Below are positions 33,501 to 42,723 of a stretch of 43,176 nt of DNA, one piece after another. The translations under genes were made by a program, and so were the position numbers. The notes below the pieces were generated by a model that saw only the letters and a program-made list of their open reading frames with translations, was not told the DNA's origin and made no database searches. Each line of letters starts with the position of its first letter. Position 1 is the stretch's first letter. Origin of the DNA: a virus; the IMG/VR virus record IMGVR_UViG_3300017986_000047, positions 1 to 43,176 of that record, one strand, 5' to 3'.

Positions 33501-34244
33501 ATGGCACAGCCAGTTAATAGACAAGAATTTATAGAGTACATCCTAAGAAAAATTGGTGCACCAGTTATAGAGGTGAACGTTTCGGACGATCAGGTAGAAG
33601 ACCGTGTAGACGAAGCGGTTTCCTTTTGGCGTGACTATCACTACAATGGTAGTCAACTTGTATATCTAAAACATCAAATCACTCAAACCGACATCAATAA
33701 CGGATACTTCCCCCTTCCTGCAAATATACTTGGTATCTCAAAAGTATTTGATTTGAAATCATCTATTTCTGCAGGATCAGGCGCATTCAATGTAACCTAT
33801 CAATACGTTTTGAATAACGTTGCAGATATCACAGGGTATGACGTTGCAAACTATTACATGACAATGTCTCATCTAGAACTTCTTCAAGATATGCTTGTTG
33901 GTCAACCAATGGTCAGATATAACAAGCACGTCAACAGACTTCACATTGACATCACTAAAGATTTGTTTGTTGTTGGTGATTATATTGTCATCGAAGCATA
34001 CGATGTAATCGATGCTGGCACTTATCCAGATGTGTGGGGTGACCGTTGGTTACAGAACTATGCATCTGTTTTGGTACGTGAACAGTGGGGACTGAACTTG
34101 ACTAAGTTCGTAAACATGCAACTTGTTGGTGGTGTCCAATTTAACGGAGAACAAATTTTACAAGAGGCTCGTGCAGAAAGAGAAAAGATGGAAGAAGATG
34201 CAATTCAAAGTCTTCAACCACTCACATATAACTTTATTGGTTAA
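33501..34244 (+). CDS. 13: gp13 neck protein (head completion)
   Basis: 247 residues, somewhat shorter than T4 gp13 (about 309). Characteristic stretches are FIEYILRKIGAPVIEVNV, DQVEDRVDEAVSFWRDYHYNG, FPLPANILGISKVF and DVWGDRWLQNYASVLVREQWG. In T4, gp13 and gp14 join the filled head to the tail by forming the neck beneath the portal. The assignment is supported by its position immediately before gp14, gp15, gp16 and gp17. The start ATG follows CAGGGAA. It is the first gene after the late promoter box. Confidence 0.9.
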   Translation: MAQPVNRQEFIEYILRKIGAPVIEVNVSDDQVEDRVDEAVSFWRDYHYNGSQLVYLKHQITQTDINNGYFPLPANILGISKVFDLKSSISAGSGAFNVTYQYVLNNVADITGYDVANYYMTMSHLELLQDMLVGQPMVRYNKHVNRLHIDITKDLFVVGDYIVIEAYDVIDAGTYPDVWGDRWLQNYASVLVREQWGLNLTKFVNMQLVGGVQFNGEQILQEARAEREKMEEDAIQSLQPLTYNFIG

Positions 34245-34247
34245 AAC

Positions 34248-34958
34248 ATGGCAACTTCAACCTTCTTCCGCAACACCACACATTTCAATGAACAACAACT
34301 CATTGACGACTTAGTTATTGAGTCGATTAAAATCTATGGCGTTGACATTGAATACTTGCCTCGTTTCGCAGGGTCCGTAGACAACATCCTTAACGAAGAC
34401 GACACACCTCTATATAATACTGTATATAAGATGGAGATGTATGTCAAGAGTGTCGATGGATTTGAGGGAGAGGGTGACTTCCTGTCTAAGTTTGGACTAC
34501 AGATCAGAGATCAAGTTACTTTCTCTGTGGCTATTAGAACATTTGAAAGATATGTCACTAAAGAAGATTCGACAAGACAACGTCCATTAGAAGGGGATAT
34601 TATTTACTTCCCAATCAATGGTAAACTATTTAAAGTCATGTACGTTGAACATGAGAGTGTGTTCTATCAAAGTGGCGCACTACAAGTGTATGACTTACGT
34701 TGTGAATTGTTAGAGTACAGTAACGAAAGAATTGAAACTGGTTACAACCATATTGACAAAATTCTTAAAGATTACACAACAAGAGTTGGTGGTACTTCAA
34801 ATACAAATACATTGGAGGCACTTGCAAACGCAGATCCAATTGCTGACAACTTCTTCTTCGAAAAAACTGCAGACGACATCATTGACTTCACAGAAATGGA
34901 TCCGTTTAGTGAGACGATCAATTTCGCAGATGATGAACCACCTAAGGCGAATACCTAA
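34248..34958 (+). CDS. 14: gp14 neck protein (head completion)
   Basis: 236 residues, close to T4 gp14 (256). Typical N-terminus: FFRNTTHFNEQQLIDDLVIE followed by IKIYGVDIEYLPR. The middle contains FGLQIRDQVTFSVA and GDIIYFPINGKLFKVMYVEH. It forms the neck with gp13 and receives the completed tail. It begins three bases after the gp13 stop without a strong ribosome site, and its TAA overlaps the gp15 ATG (TAATG), so all three are probably translationally coupled. The C-terminus is acidic. Confidence 0.9.
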   Translation: MATSTFFRNTTHFNEQQLIDDLVIESIKIYGVDIEYLPRFAGSVDNILNEDDTPLYNTVYKMEMYVKSVDGFEGEGDFLSKFGLQIRDQVTFSVAIRTFERYVTKEDSTRQRPLEGDIIYFPINGKLFKVMYVEHESVFYQSGALQVYDLRCELLEYSNERIETGYNHIDKILKDYTTRVGGTSNTNTLEALANADPIADNFFFEKTADDIIDFTEMDPFSETINFADDEPPKANT

Positions 34959-35779
34959 TGGCAATAGCAAATTATTTTTACAACGAAACAACAAGAAAGT
35001 ATGTCGCAATTTTTGGGACATATTTCAATCAACTTAAAATCAAAAGAACTATCGATGCTAACACAGAGCAGGAAATGATAGTTCCTATTTCTTATGCGCC
35101 CTTCCAAAAAATTCTTGCACGGATAACACAGGATGCAAATCTTGATCGTCCAACTGCAATCACTTTGCCTCGCATGTCATTCGAATTGAACAGCATGACA
35201 TATGATGGCGAACGAAAAATTAATCCCACAACCAAGATCCGAAAACAAACCATTGAAGATGGTTCAAATGGTCGTGGGTATGTTTACGCAGGTGTTCCAT
35301 ATAATTTGGAATTCTCTTTGTACATCATGACTAAGTACTCAGAAGATGCTGCAAAAATTATGGAACAGATTGTTCCTTTCTTTAACCCCGATTTCACATC
35401 AACGGTAAAGTTGATGGATAATCTCGAACCGATTGATGTTCCTCTTGTTTTAAACAGTGTAAGCACAGAGGAAGTGTATGAAGGAGACTTCACCGAAAGG
35501 CAGAGTGTTCTTTATACTTTAAGTTTTACTATGAAAGCGTGGTACTTTGGACCAAATAGAACAAAACCAGTCATCAAATTTGTAGATGTAAAGTTAACAC
35601 AAAATACAAGTCCAACCGCCGATATTGACGAGGTCTGGGAAACCAGATTCACAACACAGCCTGGTTTGACCGCTAACGGCGAACCAACAACTGATATTGA
35701 TGATACTATACCATACACACAGATTGAATTTGACGACGATTGGGGAGTCATCAATCTTATAGAGGTGAATACAGAATGA
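34958..35779 (+). CDS. 15: gp15 tail terminator / sheath stabiliser
   Basis: 273 residues, matching T4 gp15 (272). Landmarks are YFYNETTRKYVAIFGTYFNQL, RITQDANLDRPTAITLPRMS, YAGVPYNLEFSLYIMTKYSEDAAKIMEQI and FTMKAWYFGP. In T4, hexameric gp15 caps the finished tube and sheath and docks the tail to the neck. The ATG overlaps the gp14 stop by one base, and its own TGA overlaps the gp16 ATG (ATGA). The last 25 residues are acidic. Confidence 0.92.
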   Translation: MAIANYFYNETTRKYVAIFGTYFNQLKIKRTIDANTEQEMIVPISYAPFQKILARITQDANLDRPTAITLPRMSFELNSMTYDGERKINPTTKIRKQTIEDGSNGRGYVYAGVPYNLEFSLYIMTKYSEDAAKIMEQIVPFFNPDFTSTVKLMDNLEPIDVPLVLNSVSTEEVYEGDFTERQSVLYTLSFTMKAWYFGPNRTKPVIKFVDVKLTQNTSPTADIDEVWETRFTTQPGLTANGEPTTDIDDTIPYTQIEFDDDWGVINLIEVNTE

Positions 35780-36366
35780 TAGATGATAAAATTTCACAAT
35801 CAATGGGGGTACGTTCACTTGCAGAAACTCAAGCAGAAGACACTACAGAACCACATGAGAATGTTGGATCTCTACGAGGACTCGGATCTAGTGGAGAACA
35901 AAGTCAAACTGACGAGGATAGACAACCGAACGCACAGGTACTGGCGGAACCTGAATTGGAGAAAAATTCGCAAACAGAAGGATCGCAGACGGAGGCGAAC
36001 GATCTGCAAATTGTTGAAGGAGAGGTACGATCACTTTCAACGACAAACGATGAAAATTTAAATGACATCGAACTCGCCAGATCTAACGTCCAAAGTATCA
36101 TAGAACTAGGCGATGATGCTGTAAAAGAAATGGTCGAGATCGCCAAACAATCGGAATCACCTCGTGCATTCGAGGTGGTTTCGACACTTATGAAAACATT
36201 ACTTGATGCAAACAAAGAGTTTGTAAATATTTCTTCCCAAAAGAAATTAGTTAAAGACGAAGAACAGTATGGCCGTCCTGAAACCAATGTAACGAATAAT
36301 AACTTGATCGTCTCTACTGCAGACCTACTAAGTATGATTAAAGGTGAGGGTAATGCCAATAATTGA
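35776..36366 (+). CDS. 16: gp16 small terminase subunit
   Basis: 196 residues from ATG 35776, which overlaps the gp15 stop as ATGA with AGAGG upstream; an upstream in-frame TTG (35740) inside gp15 is rejected. The first 100 residues are polar and low complexity, rich in Glu, Gln, Thr and Asn. The C-terminal half, about residues 105-160, holds the conserved helices of the family (DAVKEMVEIAKQSESPRAFEVVSTLMKTLLDANKEFV). In T4 the gp16 oligomer recognises concatemeric DNA and stimulates the gp17 motor. It is longer than T4 gp16 (164) because of the polar N-terminal part. Its end overlaps the gp17 start by 14 bases. Confidence 0.88.
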   Translation: MIDDKISQSMGVRSLAETQAEDTTEPHENVGSLRGLGSSGEQSQTDEDRQPNAQVLAEPELEKNSQTEGSQTEANDLQIVEGEVRSLSTTNDENLNDIELARSNVQSIIELGDDAVKEMVEIAKQSESPRAFEVVSTLMKTLLDANKEFVNISSQKKLVKDEEQYGRPETNVTNNNLIVSTADLLSMIKGEGNANN

Positions 36367-37981
36367 TGCCTTAACGAGAGGGTATCTTGGTAACAACAAC
36401 CTTAAAAGGGTTGGAGAACAAATAGAATACACACAAGAGATGCTCAAAGAGTATATGAAGTGTGCCCAAGATCCCATCTACTTCGCAAAGAATTATATCA
36501 AAATCGTACACGTTGACAAAGGTCTCGTGCCTTTTGACATGTATGATTACCAAGAAGATATCGCAAATAAAATTGCTAACCATAGACGTGTCGCAGTTCT
36601 AACTGCACGACAGTCTGGTAAGACAACAACTGCAACTGCAGTCATTCTTCACTACATTCTATTCAACGAATTCAAGACGGTTGCAATCCTTGCAAACAAA
36701 GGTGACGCTGCACGAGAAGTTATGGCGAGAGTCAAACTTGCATACGAAGCGTTACCTAAGTGGATGCAACAGGGCGTCGAAGAATGGAACAAAGGTAATA
36801 TCGCATTAGAGAATGGGTGTCAAATTCTCGCAGGTACAACATCCTCTAGTGCAATCCGTGGTAAATCTGTTAACTTCCTGTATTTGGATGAGGTTGCATT
36901 TATTGAAGGATATGATGAGTTCTTCGCATCTGTGTATCCTACAATCTCATCTGGTGAGTCGACAAAACTGTTGATGACATCCACACCAAACGGTTTGAAC
37001 CACTTCTGGAAAACCTGCAAGGGTGCAGAAGAAGGAACCAACGGATACGAATTTGTCAAGGTCATGTGGAATGACGTGCCTGGCAGAGATGAAAAGTGGC
37101 ACCAAGAAACCTTGGAAGCTCTTGATTATGACGAACAGAAGTTCAGACAGGAATACTGTTGTGAGTTTCTGGGAAGTTCTGGTACATTGGTTAATGGTGC
37201 AAAGTTGAAAGAACTCGCACCATCACGTCCTATTGCAGAACAAGACAATCTATTCCAGTATGAAAGACCAGAAGAAGGTCGCACATATGTGATGACTTGT
37301 GACGTTTCTCGTGGTAAAGGATTAGACTATTCTACATTCTGTGTTATTGACATCACTGAGATGCCTTACAAACAAGTTTGTGTCTTTAGAGATAATATGA
37401 TAACACCAGTTGATTTCGCCTCAATTATATATAGAGTAGGAATGTTGTACCATGAAGCAGCAGTACTGGTGGAAATTAATGACATTGGTGAACAGGTTTC
37501 AGATGTCTTATTAATGGATTATGGTTATGAAAACATTCTATATACAGAGAACGCAGGTCGAGCGGGCAAGAGGATATCAGCGGGGTTTGGCCGTGGCGTT
37601 GACAATGGCATAAGAACAACAAAAAGTGTAAAATCTGTTGGATGTTCTATTTTGAAAATGTTGGTAGAACAGAACCAACTGATTTTACAAGATTTTAATA
37701 CAATTCAGGAATTATCACGTTTTTCTAAAAAAGGAAGCTCTTACGAAGCGGAGTCTGGTTCACATGATGATTTGGTAATGAATTTGGTAATTTTCTCGTG
37801 GTTGACGGATCAGTTATACTTTAAAGACATGACGGATATCAATACCATGATGATGTTGAGAGAGAAGACAGATGAAGAAATTGAAGAAGGATTATTACCC
37901 TTTGGATTCATCGATGTGGGGGAAGATTTGCCTCAAGGCGGATTCCAACCTGTGAATGGTGACGACGACTGGATATTTTAA
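36353..37981 (+). CDS. 17: gp17 large terminase (packaging ATPase-nuclease)
   Basis: 542 residues from ATG 36353; an in-frame GTG at 36344 lies within the GGTGAGG ribosome site and is less likely. Residues 84-92 (TARQSGKTT) are Walker A, 175-180 (FLYLDE) Walker B with the catalytic Glu, and 209-214 (TSTPNG) the coupling motif. The C-terminal RNase H-like nuclease shows Asp317 (TCDVSRG), Glu374 (VLVEIND) and Asp472/Asp473 (ESGSHDD), the expected acidic triad. The enzyme cuts concatemers and pumps DNA through the gp20 portal. It is shorter than T4 gp17 (610). No intron or intein is seen. The start is nested in the gp16 tail, suggesting coupled translation. Confidence 0.96.
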   Translation: MPIIDALTRGYLGNNNLKRVGEQIEYTQEMLKEYMKCAQDPIYFAKNYIKIVHVDKGLVPFDMYDYQEDIANKIANHRRVAVLTARQSGKTTTATAVILHYILFNEFKTVAILANKGDAAREVMARVKLAYEALPKWMQQGVEEWNKGNIALENGCQILAGTTSSSAIRGKSVNFLYLDEVAFIEGYDEFFASVYPTISSGESTKLLMTSTPNGLNHFWKTCKGAEEGTNGYEFVKVMWNDVPGRDEKWHQETLEALDYDEQKFRQEYCCEFLGSSGTLVNGAKLKELAPSRPIAEQDNLFQYERPEEGRTYVMTCDVSRGKGLDYSTFCVIDITEMPYKQVCVFRDNMITPVDFASIIYRVGMLYHEAAVLVEINDIGEQVSDVLLMDYGYENILYTENAGRAGKRISAGFGRGVDNGIRTTKSVKSVGCSILKMLVEQNQLILQDFNTIQELSRFSKKGSSYEAESGSHDDLVMNLVIFSWLTDQLYFKDMTDINTMMMLREKTDEEIEEGLLPFGFIDVGEDLPQGGFQPVNGDDDWIF

Positions 37982-37992
37982 ACTTTTGTTTT

Positions 37993-38000
37993 TATAAATA
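37993..38000 (+). promoter_or_regulatory. T4-type late promoter element TATAAATA
   Basis: An exact late box in the 70-base gap after the terminase, 51 bases before the gp18 ATG. The gap is otherwise AT-rich and ends in AAAGGAG. It likely gives the abundant sheath and tube transcripts. Confidence 0.7.
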
Positions 38001-38051
38001 AAAACAGTGATATGAACTGATAAAAAATAAATTTATTCAAAGGAGAAAAAT

Positions 38052-40073
38052 ATGGCTTTTTCCGTAAGTCCTTCAGTAATCGTTCGTGAAGTAGACGCAA
38101 GCCAAGTCGTCCCAGCCATTGCAACGCCTCCTGCTGCAATTGCGGGGGTGTTTGGATGGGGTCCTACCGACGAAACAATTCTTATTACATCAGAAAATCA
38201 ACTTGTGGATCGTTACCACAAACCAACTGATAGCAACTATGAAACTTGGTTTACTGCGTCCGACTATCTTGCATACTCTAATGCATTGTATGTTCGTCGT
38301 GCAGAAACAACAGGATCTGCGAAAGCAGATGGTGACACAATCGTATTATTCGATGCAGATACTGCATATGCAAACACATCTGCAAATGGATATGTCGAAG
38401 GTGTAACGCCTGGATCAATTGGTACTGTAGATAGTGCAAACTCTACTTATGGTGCTTTTGAAGCGAAGTACGTGGGTGCGCTTGGTAATGCAATTGATGT
38501 TGCATATGTTAAAGCGGGCGCATACGAGGCAGATATCTTTGATGCAGGCGACATTGAAAATCAAACTGTTTTGTTTGGTGGAGATGGTACGCCCGCTGCA
38601 CAGGTAACACAAGAAATTGGTTTTGCAACTCAGACAACAACATTCCAGTCAGTAGCAACAAACATCACTGATCTAAGTGATGGTGACCTTGTTACTATTG
38701 GTAATGACTCGGTAGGTTATCAAAACCTTGTAGTTTCGTCGTTCACTAAAGAGATCATCGGTTCGAATGGATCTGTACTAACAGGAGACGATGCATCCAA
38801 CACAGCATTGTTTGGAACATACCAATACACAATCAATTTCGAGAAGAAGTATACACTTGCAGAAACTGAGTTGAATAAACTTTCAATGAAGCGTAAGTGG
38901 AAACATGCAAGTCTATTTGGTAAAGCACCAGACACAAACAACTACCACGTTGCAGTTATTGACCGCACTGGGGATGTTAGTGGTGATGCAGGAACTGTAC
39001 TAGAAAAATTCGAAAACATTTCAACAACTGCAGGAGCAACACTTTCAGATGGTAGAACTAACTACTATGAAACAGTGATCGAAAATCTAAGTTCTTGGGT
39101 TAATGTTGCAAATACAGCTGCATTCCTTGCGGGTACTTCAGAATACGAATCAATGTCAAATGGTGCAGATGGCACTGCAGAAGGTTCTGCTTCGTTTGGA
39201 CCAACTGCTCTTGCATATGACAACTTCGCAAGTGCGAATGAAATTGACATCTCGTTTGTCCTACAGGGTAAAGGTGATGATAATGGTCAGATCGCAAACT
39301 ATATCATCGGCAACATTGCAGACAGTAGACGAGATTGCGTTGCATTCGTTTCGCCTTCAAAAGAAGCAGTTGTTGATGAACTTAAAACAAATACTAAGTT
39401 GACTAATGTCATTGAATACCGCAATAAACTCACATCAAGTTCTTACATGGTTCTAGACTCTGGGTATAAATATCGTTATGACAAATACAATGATGTATAC
39501 CGTTGGACTCCATTGAACGGTGACATGGCAGGGTTGTGTTCACGTGTACAACCATTTGAATCTCCTGCAGGTTATCGTAAGGGTGTGATTAAGAATGTTA
39601 TTAAACTTGCATTCAATCCGAACAAAGATCAAAGAGATCAACTTTATAGTTCGGATGTCAACCCAGTTATTTCACAAGTAGGTCAAGGTATTTTGCTATT
39701 CGGTGATAAGACTGGACAAGGTTTTGCAAGTGCGTTTGATCGCATCAATGTTCGCAGATTGTTCATTGCAATAGAAAAATCAATTGCAACTGCAGCACAA
39801 TCGTTCTTGTTCGAACTTAATGACGAGTTTACACAGACACAGTTCCGCAATATTGTTGAACCGTTCCTGCGTGAAATTCAAGGTAGACGTGGTATCATTG
39901 ACTTCCGTGTGGTGTCAGATGAAACTGTCAATACCCCACAAGTCATTGACTCGAACATGTTTAAAGCGAGTATCTTCATCAAACCTGCACGTTCTATTAA
40001 CGTAATTGAACTTACATTTGTCGCAACAAGGTCTGGTGTCGAATTCGACGAGATCGTTGGACAGTTGACTTAA
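38052..40073 (+). CDS. 18: gp18 contractile tail sheath protein
   Basis: 673 residues, close to T4 gp18 (659). N-terminus: PSVIVREVDASQVVPAIATPPAAIAGVFGWGPTDE in two adjoining parts. The middle part is variable and surface-like (Asn/Thr/Gly rich). The conserved C-terminal sheath core includes DRRD-like SRRDCVAFVSP, YKYRYDKYNDVYRWTPLNGD, RINVRRLFIAIEKSI and GRRGIIDFRVVSDE. It polymerises around the gp19 tube and contracts on infection. A strong ribosome site (AAAGGAG) and the upstream late box fit a high-copy protein. The gp19 gene follows after 13 bases. Confidence 0.96.
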   Translation: MAFSVSPSVIVREVDASQVVPAIATPPAAIAGVFGWGPTDETILITSENQLVDRYHKPTDSNYETWFTASDYLAYSNALYVRRAETTGSAKADGDTIVLFDADTAYANTSANGYVEGVTPGSIGTVDSANSTYGAFEAKYVGALGNAIDVAYVKAGAYEADIFDAGDIENQTVLFGGDGTPAAQVTQEIGFATQTTTFQSVATNITDLSDGDLVTIGNDSVGYQNLVVSSFTKEIIGSNGSVLTGDDASNTALFGTYQYTINFEKKYTLAETELNKLSMKRKWKHASLFGKAPDTNNYHVAVIDRTGDVSGDAGTVLEKFENISTTAGATLSDGRTNYYETVIENLSSWVNVANTAAFLAGTSEYESMSNGADGTAEGSASFGPTALAYDNFASANEIDISFVLQGKGDDNGQIANYIIGNIADSRRDCVAFVSPSKEAVVDELKTNTKLTNVIEYRNKLTSSSYMVLDSGYKYRYDKYNDVYRWTPLNGDMAGLCSRVQPFESPAGYRKGVIKNVIKLAFNPNKDQRDQLYSSDVNPVISQVGQGILLFGDKTGQGFASAFDRINVRRLFIAIEKSIATAAQSFLFELNDEFTQTQFRNIVEPFLREIQGRRGIIDFRVVSDETVNTPQVIDSNMFKASIFIKPARSINVIELTFVATRSGVEFDEIVGQLT

Positions 40074-40086
40074 GGAGAGGTAAGAT

Positions 40087-40620
40087 ATGGCTTTTAATAT
40101 CAACGAGTTTAAATCTGAACTGACAGGTGGGGGCGCACGTCCCACCCTGTTCCAATGTCAGATCACGAACCCAGTCGTACCTGCAGCGGACTTCAAAGTA
40201 CCATTCATGGCAAGGGCAGCGGGCATTCCCGAATCAAGTATCGGGGCATATACCGTACCTTACTTTGGTCGAGAAGTTAAGTATGCAGGGGACAGAACGT
40301 TCGCTGATTGGACAGTTACAATTATCAATGACGAAGATTTTATTGTGCGTAATGCTATGGAAGCATGGATGAACAGCATCGCATCACATGATGCAAACGT
40401 TCGTTCTCTTCCACAAGACTATAAATCTAATGGTTTGATTACACAATATTCGAAGAACGGATCCGCACTTAGAACTTACATTTTTGAGGGTATGTACCCA
40501 ATTAACGTAAGTGAAATTGCATTGGATTGGAGTTCTACAGATCAAATCGAAGAGTTTACCGTTACGTTCCAATACGACTTCTGGAGAGTAGAGGGATCGA
40601 CTGGTATTTCTACTTCATAA
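40087..40620 (+). CDS. 19: gp19 tail tube protein
   Basis: 177 residues, slightly longer than T4 gp19 (163). Typical features are FKSELTGGGARPTLFQCQI at the N-terminus, a FMARAAGIPESSIG segment, PYFGREVKYAGDRTFADWTV, IRNAMEAWMN-like VRNAMEAWMNSIASH and a closing IEEFTVTFQYDFW strand. Hexamer rings stack into the inner tube through which DNA passes. AAGGAGAGG precedes the start. It is transcribed with gp18. Confidence 0.95.
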   Translation: MAFNINEFKSELTGGGARPTLFQCQITNPVVPAADFKVPFMARAAGIPESSIGAYTVPYFGREVKYAGDRTFADWTVTIINDEDFIVRNAMEAWMNSIASHDANVRSLPQDYKSNGLITQYSKNGSALRTYIFEGMYPINVSEIALDWSSTDQIEEFTVTFQYDFWRVEGSTGISTS

Positions 40621-40637
40621 TTATAGGATGAATTAAA

Positions 40638-42161
40638 GTGAAATTATTTGGTTTTGAAATCAAAAGAGACTCAAACGAGGAGCAGTCAAAGACTGTCTCC
40701 TTTGTTGAGCCTTCTAATGATGACGGTGCGATTACAGTTGGTAACGCACTGGGTGGGTTTTATGGCACCATGCTTGACATGGAAAGTAATGCCAAAAATG
40801 AATCTGAACTTGTTACGAAATATCGTAGTATGTCTTTACAACCTGAGATCGCTCAAGCGTTAGAAGAAGTGGTCAACGAAGCAATCAGTGTGGATGTATA
40901 TGATAAAGTTGTAGAAATTGTACTAGACGAACTTGATGATGTTCCAGATAAAATTAAAGAAAAAATTACAGAAGAGTTTGACAATGTTCTTTCTCTTCTT
41001 GACTTTACAAATAATGCATATGATCTATTCAGTAGATTCTATGTTGATGGAAGACTAAACTTTCATATCATTATCGACGAAGAAGATCTAAAAAAAGGCG
41101 TTGTAGAACTACGTTATGTAGATCCACGCAAGATCAAACTTGTCAGAGAAATTGATAAAAAAGAAAAAGACGTTTCTGGTGTGCCAACTAAGAAGGTGAA
41201 GAACGAATACTTCTTGTACTCTGATCAGGGGTTCGGAAATTCTTCAAACACACTAGGCGGAAACGGACAACAAAACCAACATAGAATTTCAAAAGACGCT
41301 GTTGCACGTGTTACTTCAGGCATTATGAATGAAAGTAACTCTATGGTTCTTGGTCACTTGCATCCTGCAATCAAACCATTGAACCAACTTCGTATGTTAG
41401 AAGATGCTACGATTATCTATGCACTGACTCGTGCACCAGAACGTAGAATATTTTACATCGATGTGGGTAACCTTCCTAAAGCAAAAGCAGAACAATATTT
41501 GCGTGATATGATGGTTCGTCATAAAAACAAGTTGCAGTACAACTCTGCAACTGGCGAAATCACAGACGCAAAAAAGATGATGACAATGACAGAGGACTTC
41601 TGGTTCCCTCGTCGTGGCGGTGAAAGATCTACTGAGGTTGATACTCTTGTAGGTGGCGGTGCACAGGTTCTTTCTACTGATGAGAACATGCAATACTTTT
41701 TGAAAAAAGTTTATAAGTCTTTGAAGGTTCCGATTTCAAGACTTGAACCAGAAACTATGGCTACATTTGGTCGTACTTCTGAGATTACACGTGACGAACT
41801 TAAATTTGGTAAATTCATTCGTCGTGTCCGTGCACGTTTTTCTAACCTGTTTAACATCATTTTGGAGAAACAACTTATCTTCAAAGGTGTCATGGGTCCA
41901 GAAGAGTTTGCGGAGATTAAAAACAAAATTCGTTATGACTTTGTCAAAGACAATTACTTTGAAGAACTTAAACAGTCAGAGATTATTCGTGAACGTATGA
42001 CAACGCTTCGTGACGTTGAAGATCATGTTGGTGTTTATTATTCACGTCAATGGGTGGTTAAAAATATCCTTCAAATGTCTGAAGAAGAGTTCAAGGACGA
42101 ACTTCAGGTAATTGAAGACGAAAAGGAAATCTTTGGTAACGCCGAAGACGAATTTGAATAG
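40638..42161 (+). CDS. 20: gp20 portal protein
   Basis: 507 residues (T4 gp20 has 524). The start is GTG at 40638 with AGGA nine bases upstream; the nearby ATG at 40628 stops at once. Conserved segments include MKLFGFEIKR, LVTKYRSMSLQPEIAQALEE, FYVDGRLNFHIIID, VELRYVDPRKIKLVREI, LGHLHPAIKPLNQLRMLEDA, YALTRAPERRIFYIDVGNLP, WFPRRGGERSTEVDTLVGG and RTSEITRDELKFGKFI. The dodecamer forms the DNA entry vertex, nucleates the prohead and docks gp17 and later gp13. A GTG start may keep the protein at low copy. Confidence 0.96.
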   Translation: MKLFGFEIKRDSNEEQSKTVSFVEPSNDDGAITVGNALGGFYGTMLDMESNAKNESELVTKYRSMSLQPEIAQALEEVVNEAISVDVYDKVVEIVLDELDDVPDKIKEKITEEFDNVLSLLDFTNNAYDLFSRFYVDGRLNFHIIIDEEDLKKGVVELRYVDPRKIKLVREIDKKEKDVSGVPTKKVKNEYFLYSDQGFGNSSNTLGGNGQQNQHRISKDAVARVTSGIMNESNSMVLGHLHPAIKPLNQLRMLEDATIIYALTRAPERRIFYIDVGNLPKAKAEQYLRDMMVRHKNKLQYNSATGEITDAKKMMTMTEDFWFPRRGGERSTEVDTLVGGGAQVLSTDENMQYFLKKVYKSLKVPISRLEPETMATFGRTSEITRDELKFGKFIRRVRARFSNLFNIILEKQLIFKGVMGPEEFAEIKNKIRYDFVKDNYFEELKQSEIIRERMTTLRDVEDHVGVYYSRQWVVKNILQMSEEEFKDELQVIEDEKEIFGNAEDEFE

Positions 42162-42162
42162 T

Positions 42163-42170
42163 AATAAATA
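42163..42170 (+). promoter_or_regulatory. Late promoter-like element AATAAATA
   Basis: Directly after the gp20 stop, 31 bases before the next ATG. It fits NATAAATA but differs from the T4 consensus at the first base. Confidence 0.45.
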
Positions 42171-42201
42171 AAACTACAACAAATTTAATAGGAACAGAAC
42201 A

Positions 42202-42723
42202 ATGAAATCTTTTAAGGACTTAGTATCAGAGGTTGCAATGCCAAATAACCCTGAAGAACTAAAGCATTGGAATCAACATACTGTTGAGGTCATTGACCAT
42301 CCAGTAGCGGAACCAGAACAGTTTTCGGGTGACATTCCAGGCAAGTCAAGAATTAAACGACTTTCCGATTACGTTGCGGGTGAAGACGAAAAAGCGTATG
42401 ACGTAGCATATAAAGAAGACGTTGATGTAGAAGACAATTCTGAAGATCTCCAAGAGAACCCTGCAGAAGAAGTTCCTATGATGAAACGTCAACTAGAATT
42501 CATTTGTTATGCTGCCGAGGAAATCATGGATTACCTTGAAATGGGCGGTGACCCAGAAGAATGGTATCAAAACAAACTTGCATATGCGTTCAGTCAAATG
42601 AAAACTCTACATGCATATGCAGAGGGATCGAAACGTATGAATGCGGGTTATAGAGATTCGGATGATTATGACTACTATGCTGCATCTTATGGTTACGGTG
42701 AATCGGTAGAGAGTGACGACTAA
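42202..42723 (+). CDS. Putative prohead core protein (gp67/gp68 position)
   Basis: 173 residues, very acidic. It lies between gp20 and gp21, where T4 encodes the core proteins gp67 and gp68. The first 90 residues are polar (KHWNQHTVEVIDHP, GKSRIKRLSDYVAG). The second half has PMMKRQLEFICYAAEEIMDY followed by DPEEWYQNKLAYAFSQMKTL, a helical block I recall from marine phage proteins in which EEW-x-QxK-x-A recurs. The C-terminus is Asp/Tyr rich. A scaffold or core role is inferred from position and acidity; similarity to T4 gp67 or gp68 is not evident. The start ATG has AGGAA upstream, and the stop overlaps the next start (TAATG). Confidence 0.6.
   Translation: MKSFKDLVSEVAMPNNPEELKHWNQHTVEVIDHPVAEPEQFSGDIPGKSRIKRLSDYVAGEDEKAYDVAYKEDVDVEDNSEDLQENPAEEVPMMKRQLEFICYAAEEIMDYLEMGGDPEEWYQNKLAYAFSQMKTLHAYAEGSKRMNAGYRDSDDYDYYAASYGYGESVESDD

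Noticed and set aside
35740-35775. Upstream TTG extension of gp16
   Set aside because: It lies inside gp15 without a ribosome site, while ATG 35776 overlaps the gp15 stop as ATGA with AGAGG upstream.
35904-36359. 151-residue minus-strand frame opposite gp16
   Set aside because: Ser-rich shadow of a real plus-strand gene with strong family and positional support.
37982-38051. Possible terminator or tRNA in the longest intergenic gap
   Set aside because: No stable GC hairpin with a T tract and no cloverleaf can be drawn; the gap contains only the late box and the ribosome site.
39465-39472. TATAAATA inside the sheath gene, possible internal late promoter for gp19 and gp20
   Set aside because: It encodes the conserved sheath residues YKYRYD and lies over 600 bases before gp19, so the match is most likely coding coincidence.
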